Source of the DNA: Streptomyces sp. NBC_01717
Lineage (GTDB): Bacteria; Actinomycetota; Actinomycetes; Streptomycetales; Streptomycetaceae
Reading direction: 5' to 3'
DNA: 64,000 bases
NCBI RefSeq assembly: GCF_036248255.1
Contig: NZ_CP109178.1
Coordinates: forward strand, 3,782,001 to 3,846,000
In this document: positions 50,767-59,432 of the stretch, piece by piece
How positions within the stretch are numbered: position 1 is the stretch's first letter
Layout of the letters: each line of letters starts with the position of its first letter
The notes under the pieces: generated by a model
Databases searched by the model: none
Told to the model about the DNA's origin: nothing
What the model saw: the letters and a program-made list of their open reading frames with translations, nothing else
Translations under genes and position numbers: made by a program

Positions 50767-51138
50767 GTGATTGTTCCGCCGCTGGTTCCGGACTGCTCAC
50801 GGACCACGTTGCCGCGCGCGCTGACCGCCGCACTCGACGGGATCGACGCGGGTGCGCTGTGGCAGATCGCCGACCGCCTCCCCAAGTCCGACGAGGCCGG
50901 CACCGCGACCGGCCGCGCGGCCCGCGAGTTCGCAAGACCTCGGCTGCGGGCGGGACTGCTGCAACTGGCCGGCGGCGAGCTGGTACGGCAGGGGCAGGCC
51001 CGCTGGCAGCTCTCCTGGACCGACTCCGCGACACTGAAGCTGCCTGAAGGGTACGAGGAGACCCTCCCGGCGGCGCCGGATGCGGCGGTGGAGGATGTTC
51101 CGGACACGGAACCGCTGCGCAAACTGCTCGCCGCCTAG
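50767..51138 (+). CDS. Small hypothetical protein between the two paralogues
   Basis: A 123-residue protein starting at a GTG (VIVPPLVPDCSRTTLPRALTAALDGIDAGALWQIADRLP). The codons after about residue 15 show strong streptomycete third-position bias, which supports a real gene; the start is weak because no ribosome site is evident. The middle part is helical (RAAREFARPRLRAGLLQLAGGELVRQGQARW) and the tail acidic. No family recognised. It may belong to an operon with the flanking paralogous genes. Confidence 0.62.
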   Translation: MIVPPLVPDCSRTTLPRALTAALDGIDAGALWQIADRLPKSDEAGTATGRAAREFARPRLRAGLLQLAGGELVRQGQARWQLSWTDSATLKLPEGYEETLPAAPDAAVEDVPDTEPLRKLLAA

Positions 51139-51208
51139 GGCCACTCCCTTCCCCTATCCCTTCTCCCCTCCCCCGAGCTCACCTCTCTGGATTGGACCGG
51201 ACCCCCCC

Positions 51209-52348
51209 GTGGCACGACTGATACCCCTGCTGGTGATCGCTCTCGGCGTGTACTTCTGGCTGAAGGCGCGGAAGAAGACGTCGGAATTCGTGGAAGGCAC
51301 ATCCGGCGCCGCCCCCTCGGCGCCCCGCGCGCGCCGGAGCCGGAAGTCCGGCCCGGCGAGGGCCGCCGCGGAGCTCGGCCTCGTACCGGCCGACGAGCTC
51401 GACACCGCGCATGCTGCCGCCCCTGACCCGCGCGAAGAGGAGATACGCGCCACCGTCCGGTCCGGGAACTGGCAGGCGGGCGCCGACTTCCTCGCCGAGG
51501 CGGGCCGGGACTGGCAGGAGCGCTACCGGCGGGCCGGCGTCCTCCAGGACGAGGCCGCGGCCGACGACACCTGGCTGCTGGCCTGGCGCACCGCGCAGCC
51601 CAAGGACGCGGGAGCGGCCTTCGTGCATGCCGGCGCGCTGATCAGCGTCGCCGCGGACATCCGTGGCGCGAAACAGGCGAAGTACACCACGCAGGAGCAG
51701 TTCGCCGGCTTCCACCGGATGATGGCCCAGGCCAGGGAGGCCTGCCACGAGGCCCAGGAGCTGGCCGGAGACGACCCGTGCCCGTACATCGCCGAGATCT
51801 CCTGCGCTCTCGGTCTCGGCTACGGGCACGACGACTTCCGCACTCTGTGGGCCGAGATCGAGAAGCGCGACGCCCACCACCTCGCGGCTCACACTTCGGC
51901 GCTCCAGTACTGGTGCCGCAAGTGGTGCGGCTCGCACGAGCTGGCCGACCACTTCGCGCGCGAGGCCGCGCAGAAGGGCAGCCCCGGCCGGCTGCTCTCC
52001 CTCCTCCCGCTCTACGCCGCGTTCGAGCAGGAGTCGGCGGAGCAGGATCTGGACCCGGACGTGTTCTACAAGAGCCCCGAGCTGATCGCCGCGGTCGACG
52101 CCTGCCTGATCGACGTGGCAGCTGCCGCGGCGGCCGACCCCGAGGACCGGCGGATCGTCCGGGTCCGCCATCTGCTCGCCTGGCTGCTGTACTGGCAGGA
52201 CCGGTACGACGCGGCGCTGGAGCAGTACCGCGCGATCGACGGCTACATCGACAGCGCCCCGTGGACGTACTCCGGGGACCCGAAGGCGCGCTACGTCCAG
52301 TCCCGCGACTTCTGCGCCGCGCAGGTCCTGGCCGCGGGCGGGAACTGA
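51209..52348 (+). CDS. Membrane-anchored protein of unknown function (paralogue 2)
   Basis: A 379-residue relative of the protein at 49626. The GTG gives MARLIPLLVIALGVYFWLKARKK, a single membrane anchor followed by a basic stop-transfer. The helical domain carries PYIAEISCALGLGYGHDDFRTLWAEIEKRDAHHLAAHTSALQYWCRKWCGSHELADHFA, matching its paralogue in position and in the WC.KW.GS motif. Both end in ..DSAPWTYSGDPKARY / ..GALPWTQSSDPAAEY. Likely a family that arose by duplication; role unknown. It ends at a strong terminator (52354-52394). Confidence 0.83.
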   Translation: MARLIPLLVIALGVYFWLKARKKTSEFVEGTSGAAPSAPRARRSRKSGPARAAAELGLVPADELDTAHAAAPDPREEEIRATVRSGNWQAGADFLAEAGRDWQERYRRAGVLQDEAAADDTWLLAWRTAQPKDAGAAFVHAGALISVAADIRGAKQAKYTTQEQFAGFHRMMAQAREACHEAQELAGDDPCPYIAEISCALGLGYGHDDFRTLWAEIEKRDAHHLAAHTSALQYWCRKWCGSHELADHFAREAAQKGSPGRLLSLLPLYAAFEQESAEQDLDPDVFYKSPELIAAVDACLIDVAAAAAADPEDRRIVRVRHLLAWLLYWQDRYDAALEQYRAIDGYIDSAPWTYSGDPKARYVQSRDFCAAQVLAAGGN

Positions 52349-52353
52349 CCGGT

Positions 52354-52394
52354 ACGCGGTGGGGGCGCCGGCATCCCCGGCGCCCCCACCGCGT
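52354..52394 (+). terminator. Strong hairpin terminator after paralogue 2
   Basis: Two 18-base arms (52354-52371 and 52377-52394, outer bases ACGCGGTGG / CCACCGCGT) pair perfectly around a 5-base loop, beginning 5 bases after the stop codon. Confidence 0.85.
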
Positions 52395-52484
52395 TGTGAA
52401 GCGGCCCCCCGGAGCAGCCCCCTCGGTACGCAGTCCCGACGTCCCGGACGGCCCGAGCGCCCGACGCCGGGTTGCCTCTCGCGG

Positions 52485-52997
52485 TCAGCCCTCCGCGCGG
52501 GCGGGCAGCCGCCATCCCGGGCGCGGGAAATGGCAGGTGTAACCCTCCGGGTAACGCTCCAGGTAGTCCTGGTGCTCGGGCTCGGCCTCCCAGAAGGGGC
52601 CGACCGGCTCGACCTCGGTGACGACCTTGCCCGGCCACAGTCCGGAGGCGTCCACATCCGCGATCGTGTCCTCGGCGATCCGCTTCTGTTCGTCATCCAC
52701 GTAGTAGATCGCCGAGCGGTAGCTGAGGCCGATGTCGTTGCCCTGACGGTTCTTGGTGCTCGGGTCGTGGATCTGGAAGAACAACTCCAGGATCGCGCGG
52801 AAGTCGGTCCGCTCGGGGTCGAAAAGGATCTCGATGGCCTCCGCGTGCGTGCCATGGTTACGGTACGTCGCGTTCGGCACGTCACCGCCGGTGTATCCGA
52901 CCCGAGTCGCCGTCACGCCCGGGACTCGGCGGATCAGGTCCTGCATCCCCCAGAAGCATCCGCCCGCCAGCACGGCCCTCTGCGTCTGCGCCGCCAT
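52485..52997 (-). CDS. msrA: Peptide methionine sulfoxide reductase A
   Basis: A 170-residue enzyme reducing methionine-S-sulfoxide in oxidised proteins. The catalytic cysteine is in [17 protein letters not shown] (C14), the family signature; [25 protein letters not shown] and [28 protein letters not shown] complete the fold. The C-terminal YTCH cysteine could resolve the disulfide. The ATG ([13 protein letters not shown]) is used. It is divergent from the DUF2568 gene. Confidence 0.95.
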   Translation of the reverse strand: MAAQTQRAVLAGGCFWGMQDLIRRVPGVTATRVGYTGGDVPNATYRNHGTHAEAIEILFDPERTDFRAILELFFQIHDPSTKNRQGNDIGLSYRSAIYYVDDEQKRIAEDTIADVDASGLWPGKVVTEVEPVGPFWEAEPEHQDYLERYPEGYTCHFPRPGWRLPARAEG

Positions 52998-53191
52998 TGC
53001 AGCCCTCCAATATGTGTCAGCTCAGTCACTCGGGCTGCTCGGTTCACACACCACCGGCATCCCCTACCCACTTGCTCCAACGCGCGAGGGTTCCGAGCGA
53101 TTCCGTGCCCGCCCGACCGGCCCCGCGGTCGTCGGCCACCGGCGCGGACCGGACCGGTACGCTCGCAGACGTGGACGCCGAGGGGGCACCG

Positions 53192-53641
53192 ATGCGCGAT
53201 TACCGCACGGACGACAGGGGGATTCCTGCCCTGACCGGGCGCCCCTGGTGGGCGGCCAACGAAGGCCTGGCGTTCGTACTGGAGTTGGCGGCGCTGGTCT
53301 GTCTGTCCTGGTGGGGCTTCCACACCGGTGGCGACAACACGACCCTGAAACTGCTGCCGGCCTTCGCGATCCCCGTGCTCGCCATCACCCTGTGGGGGCT
53401 GTTCGCCGCGCCACGCGCCCGGATCCGGCTGCCGCTGGCGGGCGTGCTCGCGGTCAAGGCCGTGGTGCTGGGCGGCGGCGCCTTCGGGCTGTATCGGGTC
53501 GGCCACCCGGCGGGCGCGGTGGCGCTCGCCGTCGTGATCATCGCGAACACCGCACTGGCGGAGACCTTCCGGCACAAGCCGGCGCCCGGGAAGCAGCACC
53601 CTCGGCCTCGGGCGGATGAAGCGGCGGAACGCGACGGATGA
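53192..53641 (+). CDS. DUF2568 (YrdB-like) membrane protein
   Basis: A 149-residue membrane protein; GAGGGGG lies 5-6 bases before the ATG (MRDYRTDDRGIP). Four hydrophobic helices fill about residues 20-125: GLAFVLELAALVCLSWWGF, LPAFAIPVLAITLWGLFAAPRAR, LAGVLAVKAVVLGGGAFGLY and AVALAVVIIANTAL. The WGFHTG and WGLFAAPRARIRLP motifs match the DUF2568 family. Tail is charged. Function unknown. Confidence 0.82.
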   Translation: MRDYRTDDRGIPALTGRPWWAANEGLAFVLELAALVCLSWWGFHTGGDNTTLKLLPAFAIPVLAITLWGLFAAPRARIRLPLAGVLAVKAVVLGGGAFGLYRVGHPAGAVALAVVIIANTALAETFRHKPAPGKQHPRPRADEAAERDG

Positions 53642-53708
53642 GCGGGGAGGTGTCGCGTTCGCGCGCGGGGCCGATCTGCGGACCGTACGGGCTCCGGACC
53701 GGCCGTCG

Positions 53709-54065
53709 TCAGCTGATGACCGGCGGGGCCGCCGCCCGCATCGCGGCCGCGGTCGCGGACGCGTCGTACTCCGGTCCGACGCCCTCGACGAGCACCACGT
53801 CGCCCGCCATGTTCCGGGTCCGTAGCGGCAGCAGCTCCTGGTAGGCGGCCGACTCGTACCAGCCGCGGGCGGCCGCCAGGTCGGGGAATCCGATGATGAC
53901 GAGCGCACCCGGCCAGTCGCCCTCGACGACCTCGACCTGCGTGCCATGGACGAGGAACCGGCCGCCGAACGGGTCCATGGTCGACTGGATGCGTTCGATG
54001 TACGTGAGAACCTCCTCGCCGGGGTGGGCGGCGGGGTGCAGGTGGCCTATGGCGTATGCGGTCAT
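53709..54065 (-). CDS. DUF1330 family protein
   Basis: A 118-residue soluble protein of the ferredoxin-like dimeric alpha/beta-barrel type. AIGHLHPAAHPGEEVLTYIERIQSTMDPFGGRFLVHG and GDWPGALVIIGFPDLAAARGWYESAAYQELLPLRTRNMAGDVVLVEGV are typical DUF1330 strands and helix. Family members may bind small molecules; no specific activity is known. A 13-base palindrome lies about 85 bases upstream. Confidence 0.87.
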   Translation of the reverse strand: MTAYAIGHLHPAAHPGEEVLTYIERIQSTMDPFGGRFLVHGTQVEVVEGDWPGALVIIGFPDLAAARGWYESAAYQELLPLRTRNMAGDVVLVEGVGPEYDASATAAAMRAAAPPVIS

Positions 54066-54149
54066 GGTGTCGCCCTCCGGATCTGCGTGCTGCGGTGGTT
54101 CCGTCAGCCGGTGTGCACCATGCTGCCCGCGGGCGTACGGACCGTCGAT

Positions 54150-54162
54150 TACCTCCGAGGTA
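54150..54162. promoter_or_regulatory. Palindrome upstream of the DUF1330 gene
   Basis: TACCTCCGAGGTA is a perfect 6-base inverted repeat around one base, about 85 bases upstream of the DUF1330 start and just past the stop of the next gene (54168). Its form resembles MerR- or TetR-type operators, but no regulator gene is adjacent, so it is only a candidate. Confidence 0.3.
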
Positions 54163-54167
54163 GGGGC

Positions 54168-54680
54168 TCAGTCGTTGATGCCCAGGTCCTCCCGCATCAG
54201 CTTCCGCATGGTGTCGAGGTGCGGGTCCGCCGCCTTGAGCTTCTCCAGGGTCCTCTCGACGCTCTCGCCGTCGCGGGATAGGCCGCGGTCCAGGCGTTTG
54301 ATGGCCGCGTCACCGTTCGCGAGGACCCGGTTGAGGTCGCGGGACGCCTGCAGGATGCGCTCGGGGACGATCATCTGCGCCTCGGCGTAGCGGTCGCGGT
54401 GGTCGAGGCGTGCCTCTTCGAGCTGGGCGCGTTCCTGCTCCGTGTAAACGCGGTCCCTGATCCGGTGGAGGGCGTCCTTGAGGAGGGTGTGGAACTGCCG
54501 GGAGGCCCGGTTCATGGCCGTGTACTGGGCGCGTCGTTCCTCGAACTTCCGCCGGGCGTCGGCCAGTTCGGCCTCCTCGCCACGCTGCCGCGCGGTCAGC
54601 CGCTGGGCGAGTATCGGGGCGAACAGGGTGCCCAGCACGCCGACGACTGCGGTGATCATGGCGGTGATGGCAGCGGTCAT
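54168..54680 (-). CDS. Hypothetical coiled-coil membrane protein
   Basis: A 170-residue protein with an N-terminal membrane helix (MTAAITAMITAVVGVLGTLFAPILAQ) and a long cytosolic helical region (about 27-160: RQRGEEAELADARRKFEERRAQYTAMNRASRQFHTLLKDALHRIRD) likely to form a coiled coil. The ATG at 54680 is preceded by CACACCC with no good ribosome site. The open frame extends upstream through the big palindrome, but that part is not coding. Family and role unknown. Confidence 0.75.
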   Translation of the reverse strand: MTAAITAMITAVVGVLGTLFAPILAQRLTARQRGEEAELADARRKFEERRAQYTAMNRASRQFHTLLKDALHRIRDRVYTEQERAQLEEARLDHRDRYAEAQMIVPERILQASRDLNRVLANGDAAIKRLDRGLSRDGESVERTLEKLKAADPHLDTMRKLMREDLGIND

Positions 54681-54712
54681 GGGTGTGAGATTAGTGCGAT
54701 GAACGGACGGGG

Positions 54713-54760
54713 GCGCGGGGTGGCGGCGACGGAGTCGACTCCGTCGCCGCCACCCCGCGC
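54713..54760. terminator. Perfect 48-base palindrome, terminator of the ABC operon
   Basis: Two 24-base arms (54713-54736 and 54737-54760) are exact reverse complements with no loop bases; as RNA it would fold with a small terminal loop around GAGTCGACTC. It starts 24 bases past the stop of the ABC ATPase gene on the minus strand. It is a very strong intrinsic stop or a double-strand processing site. Confidence 0.75.
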
Positions 54761-54784
54761 AGGGGAGGCCGGTGGGGCCTACGT

Positions 54785-55468
54785 TCAGGCCGCCGCGTTC
54801 TCCGTGACCGTGACGCGGCCCTTGCGGATGGTCGCCAGCCGCGGCGCCCTGCGGGCGATCGCGCTGTCGTGGGTGACCATGATGAAGGTCAGCCCGTGCT
54901 CCTTCCACATCGTCTCCAGCACCTCCATGACCTCGTCGCGCATGGACTCGTCGAGGTTGCCGGTCGGCTCGTCCGCGAGCAGCACCTTGGGCCGCTTGAC
55001 CAGGGCCCGTGCGATCGCCACGCGCTGCTGCTGGCCACCGGACATCTCGCCGGGGAGGTGTCCGAGCCGCTCACCGAGTCCGACGGATTCCAGTGCCTCC
55101 GCGGCCCGCGCGCGTCGCTCCGACGCCTTGCCCCCGAGCGGGACGAGCGCCGTTTCGACGTTCTCCTGCGCAGTCAGCGTCGGGATGAGGTTGAAGCTCT
55201 GGAAGACGAAGCCGATGTTCTGCGCGCGCACCTTGGTGAGCTTGGCCTCGCTGAGCTTCGCGAGGTCCACACCGTCGAGTTCGACGCTGCCGCTCGTGGG
55301 CCGGTCGAGGCCGCCGAGCATCTGCAGCAGTGTGGACTTGCCGCCGCCCGTGGGGCCCTGGATGACGAGCCGGCCGCCGTCCTCGATGGTCAGATCGACA
55401 CCGGCGAGCGCATTGACGGTGGACTTGCCGCGGGTATAGCGCTTGGTGACGTCTCTGAGGGTGTACAT
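54785..55468 (-). CDS. ABC transporter ATPase, MacB/LolD type
   Basis: A 227-residue ATPase with Walker A GPTGGGKST (about 38-46), Q-loop FVFQSFNLIPTLTAQENVE, signature MSGGQQQRVAIARAL and Walker B VLLADEPTGNLD. The LIPTLTAQENVE stretch after the Q-loop is characteristic of the MacB/LolD/FtsE group that works with FtsX-like permeases, here the next upstream gene (45-base gap). The pair probably acts as a mechanotransmission-type system on an exported substrate. No histidine kinase pair adjoins. Confidence 0.94.
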   Translation of the reverse strand: MYTLRDVTKRYTRGKSTVNALAGVDLTIEDGGRLVIQGPTGGGKSTLLQMLGGLDRPTSGSVELDGVDLAKLSEAKLTKVRAQNIGFVFQSFNLIPTLTAQENVETALVPLGGKASERRARAAEALESVGLGERLGHLPGEMSGGQQQRVAIARALVKRPKVLLADEPTGNLDESMRDEVMEVLETMWKEHGLTFIMVTHDSAIARRAPRLATIRKGRVTVTENAAA

Positions 55469-55513
55469 GGGTCAACTCCTGCTGGAACAGAGGGGGTGGG
55501 ACGCCCGGGCGGG

Positions 55514-56977
55514 CTATTCGACGCGGCGCAGCGCATCCGCGGGACGCAGCCGGGAGGCCCGCCAGCCGCCGAAGGCACCCGCGATCAGCCCGCCCGCCAC
55601 GGCCAGCGCGACGGCGATCAGGATGATGGAGAGGGAGACCGGTGCGGTCAGCGCGATGTCGAGGGACTTGGCCGCGGCCTGCCGGCCGGGTCCTGCCATG
55701 GCGGGGCCGCCGAGCATGCCGCCACCACCACCGCCGCCGCCCGAGCCGCCGAGCTGCGCGGTGAGCGTGGGACTGATCGCGGTCACGACGTACGCACCGG
55801 CGAGACCGACCGCGATGCCGAGGACGCCGCCCATCAGACCGTTGACGAGGGCCTCGCCGACGACCTGGCGGGTGACCCGGCCGCTCTTCCAGCCGAGCGC
55901 CTTCAGCGTGCCGAACTCCCGCACCCGGCGGCTGACCGCGGAGGAGGTGAGCAGCCCGGCCACCAGGAAGGCGGCGATGAGGACGGCGATCGACAGCCAC
56001 TTGCCGACGCTGGAGGCCAGGTCGGACGCGGTGGACAGGGAGCCGGAGACCGTGTCGGCGAGGTCTGCGGAGGTGGTGACCGTCGTGCCCGAGATGTTCT
56101 TCTGGATGGCGGACTTGACGTGGTCGATCTGCTGCGAGTCCGCGGCCTTGACGTAGACCGTGGTGACCTTGTTCTTGGAGTCGGCGAGGGTCTGCGCCTG
56201 CTTCAGCGGGATGTAGAGGTTGGCGGCCGCGTCGCCGCTGTCCGCCGTCGAGACACCGACGATCTTGTACTTGGTCCCGGAGACGGTCACGGTCTTGCCG
56301 ACCGCGAGCTTCTTCTCCTTGGCGTACGAGGCGTCGACGACCGCGACCTTCGCGTCGGTCTCGGTGGCCTTGAACGTACGGCCCTTGGTGATCTTCGACG
56401 AGGTCAGCGGGCCGAGGTCCTGCTTGGTGACGTCGGTCCCGTACACGGTGTACGAGTTGACGTCGAACGAGGCGCCGCCACCCCTGACTTCACCCTGCGG
56501 CTGCGTGCTGCCGCCCCGGCCCCCGGGGCCGGCCGTGCCACCGGTCCCGTTCTGCTTGAACTCGCCGCGCTTGAACTGGCCGTCCACCTTCAGGACGGTC
56601 AGGCTGAGTCCGCCGACGGCGTCCGCGACGCCGTCCTGCGTGCCGACCTTGTCGACGGTGGTGGCGGACAGGGTCTGGAAGCCCTGGACCATGACCCGGT
56701 CCGAACTCTGCTTGGCGTCGTCGTCGTTGTCCTTGGCGTCGAACTCGAACCGGGGCCGCTGGGTGCCGGAGCCCGACGCGGCGGCGGCCTTGGTGACCGT
56801 CATGTCCGTGCCGAGGCCGTACAGCGATTCCAGGACCTTGTCCTGGGCCTTGCTCATGCCGGAGGAGACCGAACTGACGATGATGACCAGCGCAATACCG
56901 AGGGCGAGCCCCGAGGCGACGACCAGCGCCGCCTTTCTGCGGCGGCGCAGCTCGCGCCGGAGATAGGTGAAGAACAT
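55514..56977 (-). CDS. ABC transporter permease, FtsX/MacB-type
   Basis: A 487-residue permease with one N-terminal membrane helix (KAALVVASGLALGIALVIIVSSVSSGM), a large extracellular MacB-like domain (about 45-325) and three C-terminal helices typical of the FtsX fold (SIAVLIAAFLVAGLL, EALVNGLMGGVLGIAVGLAGAYVV, LSIILIAVALAVAGGLIAGAFGGWRASRL). A Gly-rich insert (GGSGGGGGGGGMLGG, about 420-435) lies between the last two. The ATG follows GGAGGT-like sequence poorly; start from family N-terminus MFFTYLRRELRRRR. First gene of its operon. Confidence 0.93.
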   Translation of the reverse strand: MFFTYLRRELRRRRKAALVVASGLALGIALVIIVSSVSSGMSKAQDKVLESLYGLGTDMTVTKAAAASGSGTQRPRFEFDAKDNDDDAKQSSDRVMVQGFQTLSATTVDKVGTQDGVADAVGGLSLTVLKVDGQFKRGEFKQNGTGGTAGPGGRGGSTQPQGEVRGGGASFDVNSYTVYGTDVTKQDLGPLTSSKITKGRTFKATETDAKVAVVDASYAKEKKLAVGKTVTVSGTKYKIVGVSTADSGDAAANLYIPLKQAQTLADSKNKVTTVYVKAADSQQIDHVKSAIQKNISGTTVTTSADLADTVSGSLSTASDLASSVGKWLSIAVLIAAFLVAGLLTSSAVSRRVREFGTLKALGWKSGRVTRQVVGEALVNGLMGGVLGIAVGLAGAYVVTAISPTLTAQLGGSGGGGGGGGMLGGPAMAGPGRQAAAKSLDIALTAPVSLSIILIAVALAVAGGLIAGAFGGWRASRLRPADALRRVE

Positions 56978-57052
56978 GGCGCGAGGCTATGAACCGGTCG
57001 TGATGGCGAGTTAAGGCCGGCATGAGATCCCGATGAGAACGGCCACGAACGC

Positions 57053-57096
57053 CACAGGGCGGTGGCACCGGGGGATCCGGGTGCCACCGCCCTGTG
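57053..57096 (-). terminator. Terminator after the L,D-transpeptidase gene
   Basis: CACAGGGCGGTGGCACC (57053-57069) and GGTGCCACCGCCCTGTG (57080-57096) form a perfect 17-base stem with a 10-base loop, about 50 bases beyond the L,D-transpeptidase stop on the minus strand. Confidence 0.8.
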
Positions 57097-57147
57097 TACG
57101 TACGGGACTTCGGGGTCAGGAAGTTGCCGCGTGAACCTCCCGCGGGT

Positions 57148-58398
57148 TCAGGCCGCGGAGTCCGCCTGCCATTCGGCCCAGCTCAGGTTCCAGCCGTTGA
57201 GGCCGTTGTCGGGCGTGATGGTCTTGTCGGGGGAGTTCTTGACGATGACCACGTCGCCGACCATGGAGTTGTTGTAGAACCAGGCGGCGGGCTGGTTGGC
57301 GTCGCCCGCACCCTTCACATCGGCGAGGCCGACACAGCCGTGGCTGGTGTTGGCGCTGCCGAAGACCGACGGCGCACCCCAGTAGTTGCCGTGGATGAAG
57401 GTGCCCGACTGGGACAGCCGCATGGCGTGCGGCACGTCCTTGATGTCGTACTCGCCCTTGCCGTCGTCGTCGGTGAAGCCGACCGTCGCACCGTTCATCC
57501 GGGTCTCCTTGAACTTCTCGGAGATGACCATCTGACCGTTGTACGTCGGGTTGTCGGGGGAACCGGCAGAGATCGGGATCGTCTTGATCGTCTTGCCGTC
57601 CTGGGTGACGGTCATGGTGTGCGTCGACGCGTCGACCGTCGAGACCTGGTTGCGGCCGACCTTGAAGGTGACCGTCTTCTGCTGCACACCGTAGACGCCG
57701 TCCGCACCCTCGACGCCGTCGAGCGCCAGCTTCAGCGTGACGGTGGAGCCGCCCGTCCAGTACTGCTCGGGACGCAGGTCGAGACGCTGCGAGTTGAACC
57801 AGTGGCCGACGACCTGCTGGCCGCTGCTGGACGTCACGGTGATTCCGGCCTGGACGGCCTTCCGGTCCGTGATCGGCTTGTTGAAGTTGATCGAGACCGG
57901 CATGCCGACGCCGACCGTGGAGCCGTCCTCGGGGGTGAAGTTCCCGATGAAGCTGTTGGCGGGCGACACGGTGGTGAACGACGCGTTCTCGTGCGCCTCG
58001 CGGCCCTTGGTGTCCTCGGCCGTCGCGTTGATCTTGTACGTGGTCGAGCGCTCGAGCTGTGCGTTCGGCTGCCAGCTGGTGCCGTCGGCGGCCAGGGTGC
58101 CCGGGACGCTCGCGCCGGCCGACGTGGTCATGGTGACCTGGGTCAGCTTGCCCTTGGTGACGGTGACCTTCGCGGCGTTGTTGATGCTGGCGTTGGTCGC
58201 GCCGTTCTTCGGCGCGATCGCTATCTGCGCCTGGGACGCGTCCTCGGCCGCCGCCTTGTCGACTGCCGCCGCCTGAGACTTCTTCGAGCTCTCGTCGCCG
58301 CCCGAGCTCGTACCTTCGCTGCAGGCAGTGAGCACGAGTACGCCGCCGAGCAGGGCGGACGCGGCCATCAGGCCCTTGCGCCGCTTGCTGTCCGTCAT
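57148..58398 (-). CDS. L,D-transpeptidase lipoprotein
   Basis: A 416-residue wall-crosslinking enzyme making 3-3 links in peptidoglycan. GGAGAAG stands 6 bases before the ATG (MTDSKRRKGLMAASALL), which gives a compact lipoprotein signal with lipobox LTAC (C25); ATGs at 58413 and 58431 are alternative starts. Two Ig-like domains (about 60-165 and 165-265: ITPEDGSTVGVGMPVSINFNKPI type strands) precede the YkuD catalytic domain (about 275-395) with HGNYWGAPSVFGSANTSHGCVGL, where the SHGC cysteine is the nucleophile. The C-terminal NGWNLSWAEWQADSAA is typical of actinobacterial Ldt. Confidence 0.93.
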   Translation of the reverse strand: MTDSKRRKGLMAASALLGGVLVLTACSEGTSSGGDESSKKSQAAAVDKAAAEDASQAQIAIAPKNGATNASINNAAKVTVTKGKLTQVTMTTSAGASVPGTLAADGTSWQPNAQLERSTTYKINATAEDTKGREAHENASFTTVSPANSFIGNFTPEDGSTVGVGMPVSINFNKPITDRKAVQAGITVTSSSGQQVVGHWFNSQRLDLRPEQYWTGGSTVTLKLALDGVEGADGVYGVQQKTVTFKVGRNQVSTVDASTHTMTVTQDGKTIKTIPISAGSPDNPTYNGQMVISEKFKETRMNGATVGFTDDDGKGEYDIKDVPHAMRLSQSGTFIHGNYWGAPSVFGSANTSHGCVGLADVKGAGDANQPAAWFYNNSMVGDVVIVKNSPDKTITPDNGLNGWNLSWAEWQADSAA

Positions 58399-58663
58399 CA
58401 CACGCTTCTCCATCGTTGCCGAATCCCCCATAACCCCGAGCGGAACCGTATCGAGACCGATTCCCATCGATGCCGGAACCGTCGTGAGACGGATCCCCAT
58501 CAATGTTCCAAGAACACCTGGCGGGGGCCCTCCGTTCCACATCCGCCTCAGATGTGGGGAACACCACTCATCGACGCAGCCGTGGCACCTGTGGTTCCAG
58601 GGACCGGCACTCACCGGCCCCGGGACGCCGGAAGCGGGCCGGGGCCGGTGCCTACCTCACCCG

Positions 58664-59023
58664 CTACGGCGCGACGTCGTCCCCCTCCTCCCCGCCGTCA
58701 CGCTCGTCGTCGAGGTCCCAGTCGCCCGGGTCCTCGGGGTCGTAGTCGACGATCTCGCTGCTCCAGGACGCCTGGGCCAGCTCGACCCCCGGCACCTCGC
58801 CGACGAGATCGAACGGGTCCACGAGGGAGGCGAGGGCCTCCGCCCCGTCTTCCCGTACCGCGGACTCGGCCTGCATGCGTTCCTCGGCGTACTCGCCGTC
58901 CGGCTCGCCGTACTCGGCCGCGAGGCTCTCCAGCGCGGTGCCGCTGAGGGCCTCCGCGTCGGTGATCTCCAGCACCATGTCCACGCGAAGGCGAACAAAC
59001 CGTGATGTCTCAGAAGTGCTCAT
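58664..59023 (-). CDS. Small acidic hypothetical protein
   Basis: A 119-residue very acidic protein (MSTSETSRFVRLRVDMVLEITDAEAL); the C-terminal third is a run of Asp, Glu and Gly (YDPEDPGDWDLDDERDGGEEGDDVAP). The N-terminal part may form a small alpha/beta fold. There is no signal peptide or membrane helix. Family recognised only as a conserved streptomycete hypothetical; a protein-protein partner such as a basic DNA-binding or translation protein is possible but not supported here. Confidence 0.75.
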   Translation of the reverse strand: MSTSETSRFVRLRVDMVLEITDAEALSGTALESLAAEYGEPDGEYAEERMQAESAVREDGAEALASLVDPFDLVGEVPGVELAQASWSSEIVDYDPEDPGDWDLDDERDGGEEGDDVAP

Positions 59024-59132
59024 GTGACGGAGCGTAGAGCTACCGGCAGTCACGACTTTCCTGCGACCCGCTGCTTTCATTAGCATCGGCGCACACGGCT
59101 AACTCATGGCTTCCACAAGGGGGATCGAATCC

Positions 59133-59432
59133 GTGGCCATAGCTCGTCGCCCACTCCTGACCGCCACCGCCGCAGGCACACTGCTGTGCGCTCTGTGGTT
59201 CGTCCCCTCGGCGAATGCGACGGACGACGCGGCCGGCGGCGCGCCGAGCAGACCTGCCGGCGCGAGCACCGAGGACGAGGCGGCCGGGCCGGCACTGGCC
59301 GAAACCGGCACCGGGGTCGACACCACTGCCTATCTGATCGGTGGCGCCGCGTTCCTGGGAATCGGCGCGGGCTTGGTCGCGTACTCCACACGCCGCACCG
59401 CCGCGTTGTCCTCGATCGCCGGACGGGCCTGA
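59133..59432 (+). CDS. Small secreted protein with LAETG sortase-type motif
   Basis: A 99-residue exported protein. The GTG at 59133 has AGGGGGA 8-9 bases upstream. Residues 1-29 are a signal peptide ending SANA; a low-complexity Ala/Gly/Glu segment (30-53) leads to LAETG (55-59), then a membrane helix (about 66-84) and a YSTRRTAALSS basic tail. LAXTG is the sorting motif used by class E sortases of Streptomyces, whose known substrates are the long chaplins. The mature protein would be only about 29 residues, unusually short for an anchored protein. Stop codon overlaps a terminator. Confidence 0.85.
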   Translation: MAIARRPLLTATAAGTLLCALWFVPSANATDDAAGGAPSRPAGASTEDEAAGPALAETGTGVDTTAYLIGGAAFLGIGAGLVAYSTRRTAALSSIAGRA

